A DNA stretch of 9,004 nucleotides from Bacteroidota bacterium (lineage in GTDB: Bacteria > Bacteroidota > Ignavibacteria > Ignavibacteriales > Ignavibacteriaceae), in NCBI GenBank assembly GCA_024278655.1, contig JAJRSV010000171.1:1-9004 (forward strand), in the 5' to 3' direction. Position numbers and translations under genes: made by a program. The notes under the pieces were generated by a model, which saw only the letters and a program-made list of their open reading frames with translations, had not been told where the DNA came from and searched no databases. This document shows, in pieces, positions 6,413 through 9,004 of this stretch. How positions within the stretch are numbered: position 1 is the first letter of the stretch; each line of letters starts with the position of its first letter.

Positions 6413-9004
6413 ATGAAAAGGATTATAATTCCTTTAATAATTTTCTGTTCATTAACTCAATTAAAAGGGCAAATTACTGACATAACGCTTTTACCTGTCG
6501 GGAATGCTTTGGATACACTAATCGAAGCTGCACCACTAACGATGAGCGGGAACAAAGTTATAGTTTTCTACAGCAGCCAAAACCTCGATTCAATCCTGGC
6601 AGTTAAAAGCAACGATGGCGGCATAACCTGGAACTCTCCTTTTCTTGTACAGAATGTTACATTACAGAAAAACCAACCGAAGTTATTCTTAAGCACATTA
6701 CAATCAGCAACAGGCAGAATATTCTTGATGTGGTCTGTGTACCAGGAAGGAATGTATCTCATTTATTCGGATGATGAGGGTAACAATTGGTCATCGCCGC
6801 AACTGATTCTGGGTGTGCCTGGTCCGCCCCCATCAGTAGAAAAGAATATTGGAACAATAAATCTTAAACAGTTCGATGACGGAAGAATAATCCTTTCATT
6901 TAATACCAATAATAACAGAATTATTGCATATAGGGTTTCGATTGACGATGGTGTAACCTGGAGCGACCCTGTTGAATTGGGAAGAACAATTTTCAAATTA
7001 AGCGATTTGAACATTGTAAAAAAAACGAACGGTAATTGGATTGCATTTTTTAGTATGGCTAGTGACTTTTTAAATACCGGCATTTATAAAATGATAAGTT
7101 ATGATGATGGTATAACCTGGCAGGATACAACATTGATTATCGATTCTTTGCAAAAAGAAATTTCTCCGAAAGTGGTTGAACGAACCGACGGTTCGCTGCT
7201 ATTGGTTTATGAGAGGGAAAATGAAACACCTGTCGAAGATTTTAAGCAGCACGATATTTATTATATGATTAGTACTGATTTCGGAGACACCTGGCAGCCG
7301 GAAGTTCGGTTTACAAAATACATTGGTGACGATATAAACATAAGCATTTCACATTACGATGGAAAAACATTTATAACTTTTTCAACCTTCAGATTTAATA
7401 ACTTTAACAGATTGAGTTATGCTATTCTTGAAGAAACCGTGGAACAATTTACACCGCCGTTAATTTACTCAACTCGGTTTGTATGGTCTCAGGATAAAAA
7501 TCCTTTCCCCGATGTCTTCCAGGCAACAGTAATTGATGATGAAACTATTGCATCCGTCGAAGTTGAAATTCCGGAACAACAAATTACTAAGGCATTATTT
7601 GATGACGGGATGCATAACGATGGTGAGGCGAATGATAATATTTGGGGTAACACGATTGAATTAAAACCTCCGCGTAACAATGATTGGTATGCGGTGAATG
7701 TGAATAAAATTTATTTGCCGATTGATAACCGCGGAAGTCTTGCCAGAGTATTGCCCGAATTTAATTTAACTGCAATTACTAATGCTCAAGATGTTAATGA
7801 TAATTCTAATTCGATAACAGAGAATAAATCAACTTATGTCTATTCTTCGGGACTGTTTGATAATGAATCTTTTTTATATGCGGGTGGATTTTTTCTTTCC
7901 GGTTACAATAACGGAGAACTTTGGGCAAACGGTGTTGCCGGTTCGGCTTTAGTATTCGATTATCTACCCGGTAAATCGGGGCAAAGTTCCGGCAGCGGCA
8001 GCGGGATAATTTATGTTGTTAAAAGAGATGACCCTCCCTTTGGTCAGTCATGGTTGGACTGGATTGATGCGGTTAATAACGGTGCCGATTTTTACGACGG
8101 GGACGGGGACGGAATTTATAACCCCGTAGACAAAAATAAAAACGGCACCTGGGACCCGAACGAAGATATGCCCTTTTTACTTGGTGATGAAACTACCTGG
8201 TGCGTTTTCAATGATGGCGTCCCTTCGGAAGATAGAAGATATGAAAATGTTGAACCGTTAGGAATTGAGGTTCAGCAGACCACCTTTGCTACCGGTAATC
8301 CCGATTTGCAGAATGTTATCTTTATTAAATATAAAATCACCAACACTGGCACTGTGTCCGATCTGCTCGATTCGGTTTTCTTTAGTGTTTGGGATGATGT
8401 TGATCTTGGTCAGTATAATGATGATTTGGGAGGAATAGATACATTATTGGATGCATCCTATACTTATAATGACGGTGAAGATGGTAATTACGGTGCAAAT
8501 CCGCCTGCCGTCTTTTCTGCTTTGCTTCAGGGTCCTGTTGCTCAAACCGGTAATAATAATGATACTGCATACATAAAACAGGGTCAATTAGTTGGCGAAC
8601 AGGTTATTGAAGGAGCAAAAAATCTGCCGTATTTCTCGTTCACAAATTATTTTAAATCTACTCCTAACTGGAGTGAACCGAATGATGAGTTTCAGGTTCG
8701 AAACTATGTGTTTGGAAAAGGTAAAAACGGTGAGCCATACAGTCCGTGCGATACAGTTTACGGCAAAGTTCTCGGCGGAATAGATTGCAATGAGATAAAT
8801 CCATTGTATTGGTTCTCGGGAGACCCTGTATCACAAACCGGATGGCTGAGAAAATTCGGCTTGGACGACAGAAAATTTACAAGCGTAGGTCCTTTTGATT
8901 TGATTAAAAACAAACCGGTTGAAATAATAATTGCATTAGTTATCGGAAGAGGAACCGATGCACTTAACTCTATTACAGTTGGAAGGGAATTGGTACAAAG
9001 GGTT
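6413..9004 (+). CDS. Second Asp-box propeller/unassigned-core secreted protein, 3'-truncated by the window edge
   Basis: The frame runs uninterrupted for 864 codons from the ATG at 6413 to the last base, with no stop in the window. It is collinear with the preceding gene. Signal peptide 1-19 precedes Gln20. Asp boxes end at Trp73, 126, 183, 236 and 294. DDGMHND lies at 397-403, followed by LSGY...LWANGVA, the acidic loop D562-G-D564-G-D566-G continuing to D573 and N-G-x-W-D at 577-581, GIEVQQ, NPPAVF, Cys779/Cys792 and WFSGDP. It breaks off at VGRELVQRV, which aligns with VGRDIVRRA of the first copy. About 100-120 residues, including a probable type IX sorting domain, should lie beyond the edge. 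A Ser/Gly-rich linker (KSGQSSGSGSG, about 521-531) replaces a different sequence in the first copy. The core is more alike between the two than the propellers. I see no sialidase FRIP motif. The function is unknown; a surface or secreted role follows from the domain plan. Confidence 0.88.
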   Translation, partial: MKRIIIPLIIFCSLTQLKGQITDITLLPVGNALDTLIEAAPLTMSGNKVIVFYSSQNLDSILAVKSNDGGITWNSPFLVQNVTLQKNQPKLFLSTLQSATGRIFLMWSVYQEGMYLIYSDDEGNNWSSPQLILGVPGPPPSVEKNIGTINLKQFDDGRIILSFNTNNNRIIAYRVSIDDGVTWSDPVELGRTIFKLSDLNIVKKTNGNWIAFFSMASDFLNTGIYKMISYDDGITWQDTTLIIDSLQKEISPKVVERTDGSLLLVYERENETPVEDFKQHDIYYMISTDFGDTWQPEVRFTKYIGDDINISISHYDGKTFITFSTFRFNNFNRLSYAILEETVEQFTPPLIYSTRFVWSQDKNPFPDVFQATVIDDETIASVEVEIPEQQITKALFDDGMHNDGEANDNIWGNTIELKPPRNNDWYAVNVNKIYLPIDNRGSLARVLPEFNLTAITNAQDVNDNSNSITENKSTYVYSSGLFDNESFLYAGGFFLSGYNNGELWANGVAGSALVFDYLPGKSGQSSGSGSGIIYVVKRDDPPFGQSWLDWIDAVNNGADFYDGDGDGIYNPVDKNKNGTWDPNEDMPFLLGDETTWCVFNDGVPSEDRRYENVEPLGIEVQQTTFATGNPDLQNVIFIKYKITNTGTVSDLLDSVFFSVWDDVDLGQYNDDLGGIDTLLDASYTYNDGEDGNYGANPPAVFSALLQGPVAQTGNNNDTAYIKQGQLVGEQVIEGAKNLPYFSFTNYFKSTPNWSEPNDEFQVRNYVFGKGKNGEPYSPCDTVYGKVLGGIDCNEINPLYWFSGDPVSQTGWLRKFGLDDRKFTSVGPFDLIKNKPVEIIIALVIGRGTDALNSITVGRELVQRV
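8114..8173 (+). repeat. Best-conserved DNA stretch shared by the tandem paralogs, copy 2
   Basis: Partner of the stretch at 5176-5235. It follows directly after a short run of three GACGGG/GACGGA units (8096-8113) that encodes the DGDGDG acidic loop; the first paralog has different codons and an Asn there. Confidence 0.8.

Noticed and set aside
8096..8113. Triple GACGGG/GACGGA unit as a contingency microsatellite
   Set aside because: Only three six-base units. It encodes an acidic loop matched in the paralog by different codons, so protein function explains it, and slippage in whole units would not shift the frame.

Overview
The window looks like chromosomal DNA of a Gram-negative bacterium of the Fibrobacterota-Chlorobiota-Bacteroidota (FCB) group, most likely an Ignavibacteria-type lineage. 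Three things point there. A lipid A gene (lpxA) indicates an outer membrane. A large secreted protein ends in a type IX secretion (Por) sorting domain with the YQNYPNPFNP signature common in Ignavibacteria and relatives. Three consecutive exported proteins have a Gln directly after the predicted signal-peptide cleavage site, a habit described for Bacteroidetes. The placement is inference from protein features, with no rRNA or marker-gene comparison. No mobile elements, CRISPR arrays, tRNAs or rRNAs were seen, and all genes lie on the + strand.

Positions 1-3295 are one tightly packed gene string: the 3' part of lpxA (open at the left edge), a LipM-like octanoyltransferase/lipoate ligase-family gene, panB, and a secreted seven-bladed beta-propeller protein. 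Junctions are a 4-base overlap (ATGA), a 1-base overlap (TAATG) and a 12-base gap, so co-transcription is likely. The three enzymes share the acyl-ACP/phosphopantetheine theme: LpxA and LipM consume acyl-ACP, and PanB makes the pantoate from which phosphopantetheine is built. A good intrinsic terminator (about 3336-3359) closes the string.

Positions 3296-3435 are a 140-base AT-rich intergenic region with that terminator, weak promoter-like matches and a 10-base perfect palindrome just upstream of the next start codon.

Positions 3436-9004 hold two tandem paralogous genes 19 bases apart. The first is complete (985 codons). The second starts at 6413 and stays open for 864 codons to the right edge, so its end is missing. 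Each encodes a signal peptide, an Asp-box (BNR, sialidase-like) propeller with five recognisable Asp boxes, an Ig-like-looking segment with a DDGxHND motif, and a large core of about 400 residues with an acidic Asp/Asn-Gly loop and a conserved Cys pair. The first copy ends in the type IX sorting domain; the second breaks off just before the expected position of its own. Their function is unknown. They are the most interesting part of the window: a tandem pair of mosaic surface or secreted proteins whose core I cannot assign to a named domain.
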